From contig DCJB01000104.1 in assembly GCA_002317325.1 (NCBI GenBank), forward strand, positions 1-19,980: DNA of 19,980 nucleotides, read 5' to 3'. A program made the position numbers and the translations under genes. Below, in pieces: positions 12,005 to 19,500 of this stretch. The notes under the pieces were generated by a model. That model saw nothing but the letters and a program-made list of their open reading frames with translations. It was not told the origin of the DNA and made no database searches. The DNA is from Bacteroidales bacterium UBA1711 (GTDB lineage: Bacteria; Bacteroidota; Bacteroidia; Bacteroidales; P3). The stretch's first letter is position 1, and the number at the start of each line of letters is the position of its first letter.

Positions 12005-12817
12005 ATGAGAAGGATAAAAGGCTTTTGGCTGCTGCTGTGGCTGCTGATTGGCGCTGCGGCGCCGGCGGTTGCCGCCACGAGAGCGGGAGCGCAGCCGTCA
12101 TGGGGCGGACCGCTTTGGGCGGACAGTTTTGACAGCCTCCCGCCCGCCGCGGCGGGCGGGCTGACGCTGCGGGGCTACGGGCTCTGCGACTTCCACTATG
12201 CCACCGGGGCGGTGGGGGGCGGGGCGGCGATGGTGGACTGGCGGGTGTCGCCGATGTTCCGGCTGAGTGGCGGCATGGAGTATGTGAGCAGCCGGCGGGT
12301 GTCGGGCAGCTTGTGGTGCGAGGCGACGCTGGCGGGGCGGCTCGGCGGCCGCCGCCTCACGATAGAGAACCGCTACTTGTGGCGGCACTATGCGGCTTTG
12401 GGCTTGCAGGAGTTCAGCGGCGCACTGATGGCAGGGGGCTGGCTGCGCCACGTGACGCTGCACCTCGGGTTGTGCAACCGATATATGGCATCGCTGGTGC
12501 AGCGGAGCGACGGCGGGGCGGCCACGGTGCTGGAACCCATGAACGTGGTGTTTGCCGTGGAGCCGATGCTGTGGGACGAGACGGGCTCGCCCAAGGAGCG
12601 CCGCCGCTGCTGGAACGCCTCGTTCTGCTGGAGCAACTACAACGACTTTGTGATTGAGCGGGTGGCCAACTGGTTTTTCAGCCTGAAGGGGTGGTGGCAG
12701 CCGACCCCGAGCCTCCGCCTGTCGGGCGAGGCAGGGATGCACCCGGCGGGGTCGCTCAACCTGACCGCCCAGCGCGACGGGTGGTTCTGCCACGCAGGGG
12801 CGGAATTTAGAATTTAG
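12005..12817 (+). CDS. Putative outer-membrane beta-barrel protein
   Basis: The 270-residue product starts MRRIKGFWLLLWLLIGAAAP and has a signal peptide probably cleaved after VAA or TRA-type sites around residues 24-30. The mature part is made of alternating polar/hydrophobic segments typical of transmembrane strands (LTLRGYGLCDFHYATGAV, MEYVSSRRVSGSLWCEATL, GGWLRHVTLHLGLCNRYMAS, NVVFAVEPMLW) and ends in GAEFRI. No named family is recognised. Several cysteines (in GLCDF, SLWCEA, LGLCN, RRCW, SFCW, WFCHAG) are unusual for a barrel. The start is the ATG at 12005, since two TTG codons just before it add nothing. The last codons and stop come from an AT-rich interspersed repeat. It begins the plus-strand run of envelope genes and has its own -7 element. 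Confidence 0.7.
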   Translation: MRRIKGFWLLLWLLIGAAAPAVAATRAGAQPSWGGPLWADSFDSLPPAAAGGLTLRGYGLCDFHYATGAVGGGAAMVDWRVSPMFRLSGGMEYVSSRRVSGSLWCEATLAGRLGGRRLTIENRYLWRHYAALGLQEFSGALMAGGWLRHVTLHLGLCNRYMASLVQRSDGGAATVLEPMNVVFAVEPMLWDETGSPKERRRCWNASFCWSNYNDFVIERVANWFFSLKGWWQPTPSLRLSGEAGMHPAGSLNLTAQRDGWFCHAGAEFRI

Positions 12818-12827
12818 AATTTAGAGT
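12803..12827. repeat. GAATTTA tandem repeat at the gene end
   Basis: GAATTTA is repeated three times, then GAGTT follows. The first two copies encode Glu-Phe-Arg-Ile and the stop of the preceding gene. The same motif recurs near 19020. Confidence 0.75.
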
Positions 12828-12891
12828 TATTGGGCAGCTGTTTTTTTTCTGGCGCTCTTCATTGCTGTTTGTTCCCTCTCCCCTATTGTCC

Positions 12892-12922
12892 GTTCACCAT
12901 TCACTGTTCACTATTCACTGTT
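12892..12922. repeat. Short tandem repeat TTCAC(T/C)RTTCACT
   Basis: Four imperfect copies of an 8-base unit (TTCACCA, TTCACTG, TTCACTA, TTCACTG followed by T) end ten bases before the metallophosphatase ATG. No other feature is seen in the 112-base gap 12818-12929. Confidence 0.6.
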
Positions 12923-12929
12923 ACCAACC

Positions 12930-13817
12930 ATGACAAATTTTTTTAGGGCTGCTGTGCGGGTTGCGGCGCCGTTGGCGGGGCTGCTGCTGGGGGCTTCGTG
13001 CCAGCGGTGGGACCTCGGCGGGCTTGACGTTTATGGTATGTTCGCTTCCAGCGGCACTCACACCGAAGACCGGGTGGCCGAGTGGCTGGAATGGGACGAG
13101 AGCCACGGCCCCAACGTTATTGACAACGTGCCCGACGACTACCGGGTGTATGTGTGTTCGGACACCCACATTGACACTTCGGCCGCCCGAGCGGGGGAAA
13201 TGATGCGCCGCGAGACTGCCGACCCGCGGGGGCTCTTCTCGGTGATATTGGGAGACTTGGCCGGGGCGCAGGGGGAGCGGCCTTACCGCCTTTTGGACAG
13301 CGCTATGCGGGGCAAAGACACCTGTTTTGTGGTGATAGGCAACCACGACATCTACTTTGACTGCCAGACCCATTTCCAGCGGCTCTTCCACACCTCCACC
13401 TACTGCGTGACGGTGCGCACCCGCGGCGGAGCGCAGGACTTGTGGGTGTTCCTTGACAGCGGGAACGCCACCCACGGCCGCCGCCAGGGGGACTGGCTGC
13501 GCCGGCTGCTGGCCGACCGCGACAAGTACCGCCACTTGGTGGTGTGCACCCACACCAGCCTCTTCCGCAACAGCTATGACTACAGCACCACCCCCGCCGC
13601 CAACCTGCCCGAGGACGAGTGCTACGAACTGATGGAGCTGATGAGCCGCAGCCGCGCCGACCTGTTCCTGATGGGCCACTTCCACCACAAGGAGCAGCAC
13701 TGCATAGGCGGCGTGCAATATGTGATGACCGACAACTTGAACGAGACCGACACCAAGCCCTCCTACCTTGTGGTGGACTGCGGGCAGGAGGTGTCGTACC
13801 AGTACTGCGACCTATAG
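12930..13817 (+). CDS. Calcineurin-like metallophosphatase lipoprotein
   Basis: The 295-residue protein has an N-terminal signal with lipobox LLGASC (Cys24), so it is probably tethered to a membrane outside the cytoplasm. The metallophosphatase motifs appear in order: SDTHID (77-82, D-x-H), GDLAG (108-112), GNHD (137-140), CTHTS with the metal-binding His208, and GHFHH (249-253). These residues bind two metal ions and hydrolyse phosphoesters; the substrate is not evident. Length is normal for a single-domain member. It is preceded by a short tandem repeat and followed after 13 bases by the Ig-like lipoprotein gene, so the two are probably co-transcribed. The start at 12930 has no Shine-Dalgarno but gives a signal peptide directly. 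Confidence 0.9.
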   Translation: MTNFFRAAVRVAAPLAGLLLGASCQRWDLGGLDVYGMFASSGTHTEDRVAEWLEWDESHGPNVIDNVPDDYRVYVCSDTHIDTSAARAGEMMRRETADPRGLFSVILGDLAGAQGERPYRLLDSAMRGKDTCFVVIGNHDIYFDCQTHFQRLFHTSTYCVTVRTRGGAQDLWVFLDSGNATHGRRQGDWLRRLLADRDKYRHLVVCTHTSLFRNSYDYSTTPAANLPEDECYELMELMSRSRADLFLMGHFHHKEQHCIGGVQYVMTDNLNETDTKPSYLVVDCGQEVSYQYCDL

Positions 13818-13830
13818 AGACACCTCTTCC

Positions 13831-15501
13831 ATGAGCATGAGCAATAACCCGAAAACAAAAGGCAAGACCCGCTTCGGAGGGGCGGCGGCGGCCGTTCTGG
13901 CCCTCCTTGCGGCGGGCTGCGCGCAGCAGGGCTACCCCTCGGGGGGACCCAAGGACACCCAGCCGCCCGTGGTGGCGGAGTGCGAGCCGCCCAACGGCTC
14001 GACCCGCTTTGGGGGCGGCGAGTTCGTCATCCGCTGCGACGAGAATATTCAGATCAAGGAGACCGAGACCAACGTATTGGTATCGCCGCCGCTGAAACAC
14101 AAGCCGCACTACACCGTACGCGGCCGCGAACTGAGGGTGAAACTGAAGGACACGCTGCGCCCCAATGCCACCTACACCTTCCTGTTCAGCGGAGCGATAG
14201 TTGATTTCCACGAGGGCAATCCGCTGCCTTCATTCGAGTACACCTTTGCCACGGGCGAGGCGTTGGACAGCATGGCCATCTGCGGGAGTGTGACCGACGC
14301 CTTCACCCACGAGGCGCGCAAGAAGCCTGTGTCGGTGATGCTATACGCCGCGGACAGCGCGGCGGACGACAGCGTGGTGGTGCGGGCGATACCGGACTAC
14401 ATCACTATGTGCGCAAAAGATGGTTCGTTCTGTTTCGCCCACCTGCGGCCGGGACGCTACAAGGTGGTTGCCATGGAGGACGAGGACCGCAACAAGCGGC
14501 TGAACGGCAGCGAGGCCGTTGCCTTTGCCGACACGCTGGTGGGGGCGGCCGCGCCGCCCCGGCCGGGCGACTCGGCGGCCCGCTTCGACACCCTGCGGCT
14601 GGCCATGAGCAAGGACAGCACGGTGCGGCAGCGCGTGACCAAGAGCGATTTTGTGCGTCCCGGGCTGGCGCAGATTGTCACCGCCGCGCCCCTCGGCGCC
14701 GGCTGGAGCCTGCGGCTTCTCGGCGCCCGCGACTCGGCCTTTGCCCCCATTACGCACCTCTGCCCGAAGGGCGACACGGTGCGGGTGTGGCTGCCCTTGG
14801 GGGCCGACTCGGTGGCGCTGCGCATAGCCGACTCCTCGACCTTTGCCGACACCCTCAAGATTTGCCGCCGCACTGGCGCGAAGGCACACGCCGCCGCGGC
14901 CCCCTTCTTCAAGACACCCGCCAAGAGCCACCCCTACTGGGACACGCTGTGGATAGCCTTTGAGAACCCGATTGCCCGCTGCGGCGACTCGGTGGGCGTG
15001 CTTTCGCTCGCCGACAGCAGCCGCTCGAGGGCCGCCTTGGTGGCGGACAGCAGCCGCCTCAGAGCACACATCGACATGGCCTTGCGTCCGGGGGGCAAAT
15101 ACCAGTTTGTGCTGCCCGGGGGGCTGCTTCGCGACATCTATGACCGCCCGAGCGACTCGTTGGCCTTCGAGACCGCCTGCACCAAGGCCGAGGACTACGG
15201 GGCCATCAAGCTCACCCTCCTCGACTCGTGCCCGGCGGCACGGCGGCTCCTCGAGATGACCGATGAGAAGGGGGGCGTGGTGAGGCAGCAGCGCCTGCCG
15301 GCCGACACGGCAGTCCATCTGGAGTTACCGCATCTGGCCGCGGGCAAATACACCTTCCGCCTCATCATAGACTCCGACAGCAGCGGCGACTGGACCCCGG
15401 GCAGCTACTGGCTCCACCGCCAGCCCGAGCGGGTGATCTACTTTGGCAAAACCCTCGACCTCCACGCCAACTGGGACATGGAGGAGAAATGGCAGTTCTA
15501 A
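13831..15501 (+). CDS. Ig-like (Big_5-type) domain lipoprotein
   Basis: The 556-residue protein begins MSMSNNPKTKGKTRFGGAAA and has a lipobox LAAGC ending at Cys30, followed by AQQGYPSGGPKDTQPPVV. The PSGGPKD..PP sequence and the next ~100 residues (NGSTRFGGGEFVIRCDENI, LRVKLKDTLRPNATYTFLFS, FEYTFATGEALDS) fit the Bacteroidota Ig-like domain of the Big_5 type. A later part resembles a carboxypeptidase-like regulatory fold (DGSFCFAHLRPGRYKVVAME, DRNKRLNGSE), and the C-terminus (AAGKYTFRLIIDSDSSGDW, then GSYWLHRQPERVIYFGKTLD) repeats that style. The product is exported and anchored. Exact role unknown. I start at 13831, where the signal peptide begins; the open frame extends upstream into the preceding gene. 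It lies 13 bases after the metallophosphatase gene and 12 bases before the flippase, in an apparent operon. Confidence 0.85.
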   Translation: MSMSNNPKTKGKTRFGGAAAAVLALLAAGCAQQGYPSGGPKDTQPPVVAECEPPNGSTRFGGGEFVIRCDENIQIKETETNVLVSPPLKHKPHYTVRGRELRVKLKDTLRPNATYTFLFSGAIVDFHEGNPLPSFEYTFATGEALDSMAICGSVTDAFTHEARKKPVSVMLYAADSAADDSVVVRAIPDYITMCAKDGSFCFAHLRPGRYKVVAMEDEDRNKRLNGSEAVAFADTLVGAAAPPRPGDSAARFDTLRLAMSKDSTVRQRVTKSDFVRPGLAQIVTAAPLGAGWSLRLLGARDSAFAPITHLCPKGDTVRVWLPLGADSVALRIADSSTFADTLKICRRTGAKAHAAAAPFFKTPAKSHPYWDTLWIAFENPIARCGDSVGVLSLADSSRSRAALVADSSRLRAHIDMALRPGGKYQFVLPGGLLRDIYDRPSDSLAFETACTKAEDYGAIKLTLLDSCPAARRLLEMTDEKGGVVRQQRLPADTAVHLELPHLAAGKYTFRLIIDSDSSGDWTPGSYWLHRQPERVIYFGKTLDLHANWDMEEKWQF

Positions 15502-15513
15502 CCCGCCCGCCCG

Positions 15514-16950
15514 ATGCTCAAACGACTCCTCTCCGGCCTCTTCTGGGTGCTGCTGCTCAACCTCCTCATCAAGCCCTTCTGGATACTGGGCGTAGAGGTG
15601 GGGGTGCAGAACGCCGTGGGCGACGAGGAGTACGGCCTCTATTTCGGCCTCTTCAGCCTCGCCTCCATCCTCAACATCCTCCTCGATGCGGGCGTTACCA
15701 ACTTCAACACGCGCAACATCGCCCGCCACCCCCACCTCATATCCAAGCACCTCGGCGGCATTTTAGCCATCAAGGTGGCGCTGCTGGGGCTATACCTTGC
15801 CGCCACCCTCGCCGCAGGGCTGCTGCTGGGCTTTACGGGCCGCCGCTTCGCCCTGCTGGCGCTGCTCTGCGCGAACCAGTTTCTGAACTCGCTCATACTC
15901 TATCTCCGCAGCAATTTCGAGGGGCTGCTGCTCTTCAAGTGGGACAGCGTGCTGAGTGTGCTCGACCGGCTGCTGATGACAGCCATCTGCGGGGCGCTGC
16001 TGTGGGCGCCGGGGCATCCCCGATTCCGCATTGAGTATTTCGTCTGCGCGCAGACGGCAGCCTACCTGCTGACCGCCGCCACGGCCCTGCTGCTGCTGAC
16101 CCGGCGGGCGGGTTTCGCGCGGCTGCGGTTCAGCCGCCCCTTCAGCTTGGCCATCCTCAAGCAGTCGCTCCCCTTCGCCCTGCTGGTGCTGCTCATGGCC
16201 AGCTACAACCGCATAGACCCCATCCTGCTGCAAAAACTCTCACCGCGGGGCGACGGCGAGGCGGGCATCTATGCCGGCGCCTACCGCCTCCTCGACGCGC
16301 TCACTATGGTGCCCTATCTGGTGTCGGTGCCGCTGCTGCCCGTCTTCGCCCGGCTCACCAAGGGGCGCCCCAGCGCCGAGCTGGGCGACACCGTGCGGAT
16401 AGCCACCTCGCTCATGGCGGTATTTTCGATTACCGCCGCCGCCACCCTCTCGGCCATGGACTCCCGTCTGATGGGGCTGCTCTACCGCGAGAACACGGAG
16501 CCGCTGGCGGCCGTCTTCCGCCTCCTCATCCTCGGAATCGTTCCCATATCCTTCACCTACACCTTCGGCACCCTCCTCACCGCCGCCGGCCGCCTGAGGC
16601 AGCTCAACGTCCTTGCCGCCATCACGCTGTGCATCAATATTGCAGCCAACCTGCTGCTCATTCCCCGCTATGGGGCGGTTGGGTCGGCGGCAGCCTCGCT
16701 GACGGCCCAGACCTTCATGGCGGCAGCCCAAACAGTGGCGGCAATCCGACAATTCGACCTCTTTCCGCAGATTTCATACACAATAAAGTTGGCGGCATTT
16801 GCGTTATTGATTGTCGCTGCGAACTGGCTGCTTCCGGATGTGGAGTGGTGGCTCCGCCTCGGGGCGGCGGCGGCGCTGGCGATTGGGGCGGCGGCGGTCC
16901 TCCGGCTGTTCGACCTGCGCCAGCTGCTCGCCCTTGCCAAAAGCCGCTGA
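15514..16950 (+). CDS. Polysaccharide flippase-like membrane protein (Wzx/MVF type)
   Basis: The 478-residue protein is hydrophobic throughout, with about a dozen membrane segments (for example VLLLNLLIKPFWILG, LAIKVALLGLYLAATLAAGL, SLPFALLVLLMASYNRIDPI, VFRLLILGIVPISFTYTFGT, LAAITLCINIAANLLLIP). The N-terminal ...EEYGLYFGLFSLASILNILL.DAG pattern, the central LLMASYNRIDPILL and the late NLLLIPRYGAVGSAAASL are typical of the oligosaccharide flippase family in the MVF/MATE superfamily, which moves lipid-linked sugars across the inner membrane. Length is normal. No glycosyltransferase gene is nearby, so the cargo is unclear. It starts 12 bases after the Ig-like lipoprotein stop and ends 76 bases before fabD. 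The substrate assignment is by family only. Confidence 0.85.
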   Translation: MLKRLLSGLFWVLLLNLLIKPFWILGVEVGVQNAVGDEEYGLYFGLFSLASILNILLDAGVTNFNTRNIARHPHLISKHLGGILAIKVALLGLYLAATLAAGLLLGFTGRRFALLALLCANQFLNSLILYLRSNFEGLLLFKWDSVLSVLDRLLMTAICGALLWAPGHPRFRIEYFVCAQTAAYLLTAATALLLLTRRAGFARLRFSRPFSLAILKQSLPFALLVLLMASYNRIDPILLQKLSPRGDGEAGIYAGAYRLLDALTMVPYLVSVPLLPVFARLTKGRPSAELGDTVRIATSLMAVFSITAAATLSAMDSRLMGLLYRENTEPLAAVFRLLILGIVPISFTYTFGTLLTAAGRLRQLNVLAAITLCINIAANLLLIPRYGAVGSAAASLTAQTFMAAAQTVAAIRQFDLFPQISYTIKLAAFALLIVAANWLLPDVEWWLRLGAAAALAIGAAAVLRLFDLRQLLALAKSR

Positions 16951-17026
16951 CCCTTGGACAGACCCAGCTGCAACGACCGATTAATAACCATTCGACACCA
17001 TCGAAGACTAACAACCAAACTCAGCC

Positions 17027-17920
17027 ATGAAAAAAGCATACCTCTTCCCCGGACAGGGGGCCCAGTTTGTGGGCATGGGCAAAGACCTATACGACGGCGA
17101 CTGCCGCTGCCGCGAAATGTTTGAGAAAGCCAATGAGATAATCGGCTTCCGCATCACCGACCTCATGTTCGGCGGCACGCCCGACGACCTACGCCAGACC
17201 CGCGTCACACAGCCGGCCATCTACCTGCACAGCACCATCCTTGCCGTCCGCATGGGCAGCGACTTCGCGCCCGACATGGTGGGAGGCCACTCGTTGGGCG
17301 AGTTCAGCGCCCTGGCGGCAGCCGGCGCCATCACCTTTGAGGACGGGCTGCGCCTCGTCATCGCCCGCGCCAACGCCATGCAGGAGTGCTGCGAACAGCA
17401 CCCCTCCACTATGGCTGCCATCCTCAAGCTCGACGACAAGGCCGTGGAGGACATCTGCGCCGCGGTCTCCGCCGCCGGGCAGACGGTGGTTCCCGCCAAC
17501 TACAACACCCCGGGCCAACTGGTCATCAGCGGCACCAACGAGGGTGTGGCCGAGGCCTGCGCCCGTGTCAAAGAGCTCAAGGGACGCGCCCTGCCCCTCG
17601 CCGTGGGCGGCGCATTCCACAGCCCGCTCATGGAGCCCGCCCGGCTGCGGCTGGCCGCGGCCATCGAGGCCACTCAGTTCAGCCGCCCCGTGTGTCCCTG
17701 CTACCAAAACGTAGCAGCCCTGCCTGTGAGCGACCCCGAGGAGATAAAGGACAACCTCAACCGCCAGCTCACCGCCCCCGTGCGCTGGACCGCCACCGTC
17801 CTCAATATGCTCCGGGACGGGGCCGAGGAGTTCATCGAAGTGGGTCCCGGCACCGCCCTGCAAGGCATGGTCAAACGCATTGCCCCCGAAGCCTCCGCCC
17901 ACAGCGCCGCCATCGAATAG
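17027..17920 (+). CDS. fabD: Malonyl-CoA:acyl carrier protein transacylase
   Basis: The 297-residue enzyme transfers malonyl groups from CoA to acyl carrier protein to supply fatty-acid elongation in the cytoplasm. It shows the FabD landmarks: FPGQGAQFVGMGKDL (7-21), the nucleophile motif GHSLGEFSALAAAG (87-100, Ser89), the malonate-binding arginine in VIARANAMQE (Arg114), NYNTPGQLVISG (158-169), the catalytic histidine in GGAFHSPLM (His198) and EVGPGTALQGMVKRI near the end. Length is normal. It follows the flippase by 76 bases without a promoter that I can recognise; the next gene starts 45 bases downstream. No other fatty-acid genes are in the window. Start ATG at 17027 is unambiguous from the MKKAYLFPGQGAQ beginning. 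Confidence 0.97.
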   Translation: MKKAYLFPGQGAQFVGMGKDLYDGDCRCREMFEKANEIIGFRITDLMFGGTPDDLRQTRVTQPAIYLHSTILAVRMGSDFAPDMVGGHSLGEFSALAAAGAITFEDGLRLVIARANAMQECCEQHPSTMAAILKLDDKAVEDICAAVSAAGQTVVPANYNTPGQLVISGTNEGVAEACARVKELKGRALPLAVGGAFHSPLMEPARLRLAAAIEATQFSRPVCPCYQNVAALPVSDPEEIKDNLNRQLTAPVRWTATVLNMLRDGAEEFIEVGPGTALQGMVKRIAPEASAHSAAIE

Positions 17921-17965
17921 TACTGGCCACAGCCTCATTTCACAACCCCATAAAGACACAACCCC

Positions 17966-18814
17966 ATGAAGACAGTTTGTTCCTTTTTTCGCCCGCTGCT
18001 GGTGCTGATGCTGGTGGCGGCGGCCTCAATTCCCGCCCGCGCCCAGCTCTACCTCGGAGTACGGGGCGGCGCCACCCTCCCCACAGGCTTCTACGCCGAG
18101 TCGCGCATGAGCGAGAACGAGTGGATGCTCATCGGCGGCCACCAGAAGAAGGCCGGCGCCGGCATAGGCTTCTCGGCCGGGCTGGAGGCGGCCTTTGCCA
18201 TGCCTTTCCACACCAACTTGGAGGTCGTCCTCTCGGCCGACTATATGCAGAGCGGCCCCAGCCGCGACGTGAGGGACTACTACCTCACCTACCTCACACA
18301 GCGCTATGGCGCGGCGGGCAACTTCACCTGCACGCTGCCCTATTTCCGCAATATTCCCGCCCTGCTCGGCATTCGCTATGCCTACCCCACGGGCAAGCTC
18401 ATCGACCTATACGCCGAAGCCCTCTGCGGCGTGAACTACCGCATGATTTCACCGTTCAGCCACACAGCCGACGCGCGCAACTACACCTCCACCTCGGGGC
18501 AGTACTATCAGCGGTACTACAACCACACCGACTACACCTACGCCAATACGCTCACCTTTGCCTTCCGCTTAGGCGGGGGCATCATTATCAACGATATGTT
18601 CACCCTCGGCGCCTCCTTCAGTATGCTGGGGGGCGGCCGCCTGTCGTGGGACAACAACTCGGCCAAGGAGTACCTCTTTGACGGGGGAGCCAACCAAAAG
18701 TTCGAGGATTCGGAGCACAAAGACTATTACGAGATTAATCCCACCATGGTGACGGTCAGCCTCGGATTCCGCTTCCCGGTGTGGAAGGGAGCCTCACGCG
18801 TGCAGGACTTCTAA
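17966..18814 (+). CDS. Outer-membrane beta-barrel protein (PorT/OMP_b-brl type)
   Basis: The 282-residue product begins MKTVCSFFRPLLVLMLVAAA and has a signal peptide ending in ARA before Gln (about residue 26). The mature protein starts QLYLGVRGGATLPTGF, a beginning common to outer-membrane barrel proteins of this phylum, and alternates strands and turns (GIGFSAGLEAAFAM, LEVVLSADYMQSG, FRLGGGIIINDMFTLGASFS, TMVTVSLGFRFPVW). Tyr-rich external loops (QYYQRYYNHTDYTYANT) are visible. It ends RVQDF, with a terminal Phe as is usual for barrel assembly recognition. Function unknown beyond outer-membrane location. It sits 45 bases after fabD and is followed by two hairpins, so it probably ends the transcript. 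Confidence 0.82.
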   Translation: MKTVCSFFRPLLVLMLVAAASIPARAQLYLGVRGGATLPTGFYAESRMSENEWMLIGGHQKKAGAGIGFSAGLEAAFAMPFHTNLEVVLSADYMQSGPSRDVRDYYLTYLTQRYGAAGNFTCTLPYFRNIPALLGIRYAYPTGKLIDLYAEALCGVNYRMISPFSHTADARNYTSTSGQYYQRYYNHTDYTYANTLTFAFRLGGGIIINDMFTLGASFSMLGGGRLSWDNNSAKEYLFDGGANQKFEDSEHKDYYEINPTMVTVSLGFRFPVWKGASRVQDF

Positions 18815-18842
18815 ACGGAAGCCAGCAACGGGCATGAAGAAG

Positions 18843-18871
18843 CCCGACCGGCTGCGGCAGCCTGGTTCGGG
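18843..18871 (+). terminator. Stem-loop after the barrel gene
   Basis: CCCG, ACC and GGCTG (18843-18854) pair with CAGCC, GGT and CGGG (18858-18871) with two single-T bulges and a 3-base loop. No T-run follows, so function as a terminator is tentative. Confidence 0.5.
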
Positions 18872-18899
18872 TGGAGCAGCCAACCATGAAGAACCACAA

Positions 18900-18930
18900 G
18901 GGGGTGAAGGCCATGACCGGCCTCACCCCC
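18900..18930 (+). terminator. Second hairpin after the barrel gene
   Basis: GGGGGTGA (18900-18907) pairs with TCACCCCC (18923-18930) and GGCC (18909-18912) with GGCC (18919-18922), leaving one bulged A and a 6-base loop: twelve pairs in all. No T-run follows. The 19-base-later sequence to 19000 shows no gene. Confidence 0.55.
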
Positions 18931-19002
18931 ATCACGTTAAAGGGACTGCAACGGATAAGGGAACTACGATGCGGTGCAGTCTGGTGCGAGGAGTATCGGA
19001 AC

Positions 19003-19124
19003 GGAGAATTAAGAATTAAGAATTTAGAATTTAGAGTTGGAGGGGGACGGGGGTGGGGAGAATTAAGAATTAAGAATTTAGATTTTAGAATTTAGAATTA
19101 AGAGTTGGAGGGGGACGGGGGTGG
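19003..19124. repeat. Tandem duplicated AT-rich repeat with G-rich tail
   Basis: A unit made of GAATTAAGAATTAAGAATTT, more GAATTTA motifs, GAGTTGGAGGG and GGACGGGGGTGG occurs twice in a row (about 19006-19056 and 19060-19124). The second copy has about 14 extra bases of the same AT motif. The AT part is the family also found at 11830 and 12803. Confidence 0.8.
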
Positions 19125-19137
19125 CACGAGGGTGAGA

Positions 19138-19214
19138 CGGGGCTGTAACGGGGCTGTGACGGGGCTGTGACGGGGCTGTAACAGGGCTGTGACGGGGCTG
19201 TGACGGGGTTGAAA
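19138..19214. repeat. 11-bp minisatellite
   Basis: Seven consecutive units of CGGGGCTGTGA or close variants (CGGGGCTGTAA, CAGGGCTGTGA, finally CGGGGTTGAAA) with a period of exactly 11. The period is not a multiple of three, so it is not a coding repeat. It fades into GGGGGCTGAAAGGGGG. The rest of 19215-19391 is G-rich then AT-rich, without a gene. Confidence 0.85.
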
Positions 19215-19391
19215 GGGGGCTGAAAGGGGGAAAGGGTTGAGGAGGTATTGGGCAGGGCAGCGGGGCGGGGCGAGAAGGGGGAGGCATCGTTCAGGAGCTC
19301 TCGGACGGGCTGGGGGCTGCTCATCCGCAGGATACAGGGCGGCCGGCGGGAGCGGGAGAGCGGGGATTGGGGCGGCGGTTGAAATGTAATT

Positions 19392-19422
19392 GTTGTTATG
19401 TCGCTCTTTTTTCGTATTTTTG
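19392..19422 (+). promoter_or_regulatory. Bacteroidota-type promoter of pth
   Basis: TATTTTTG (19415-19422) is the -7 element and GTTG (19392-19395) lies at -33 with exactly 19 bases between, one mismatch from TTTG. The predicted transcript start is near 19430. Confidence 0.65.
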
Positions 19423-19500
19423 CAGGACGAACTTTTGTTTATGAACCTTTTTAGAAAGTTGTTTTCGTGCTGCAAGTCAGCAGAAAACACGGTTGACGAT

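Noticed and set aside
11905..12132. Open frame through the poly-G tract that might fuse to the barrel gene by slippage
   Set aside because: Loss of one G would bring it into the barrel frame, but an in-frame TAG at 11978-11980 lies before the barrel ATG, so no fusion is possible.
14341..15318. 325-codon minus-strand open frame opposite the Ig-like lipoprotein
   Set aside because: Antisense shadow; the plus-strand frame has a lipobox and Ig-like motifs and continuous coding character.
17189..17959. 256-codon minus-strand open frame opposite fabD
   Set aside because: fabD is unambiguous on the plus strand; the antisense frame has no recognisable features.
18871..19095. Open frame MEQPTMKNHKGVKAMTGLTP after the barrel gene
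   Set aside because: It runs through a hairpin and then AT-rich repeats; the translation becomes repeat-encoded and no family is recognisable.
19003..19214. CRISPR array
   Set aside because: Units are contiguous or differ by internal expansion, without unique spacers, and no cas genes are present.
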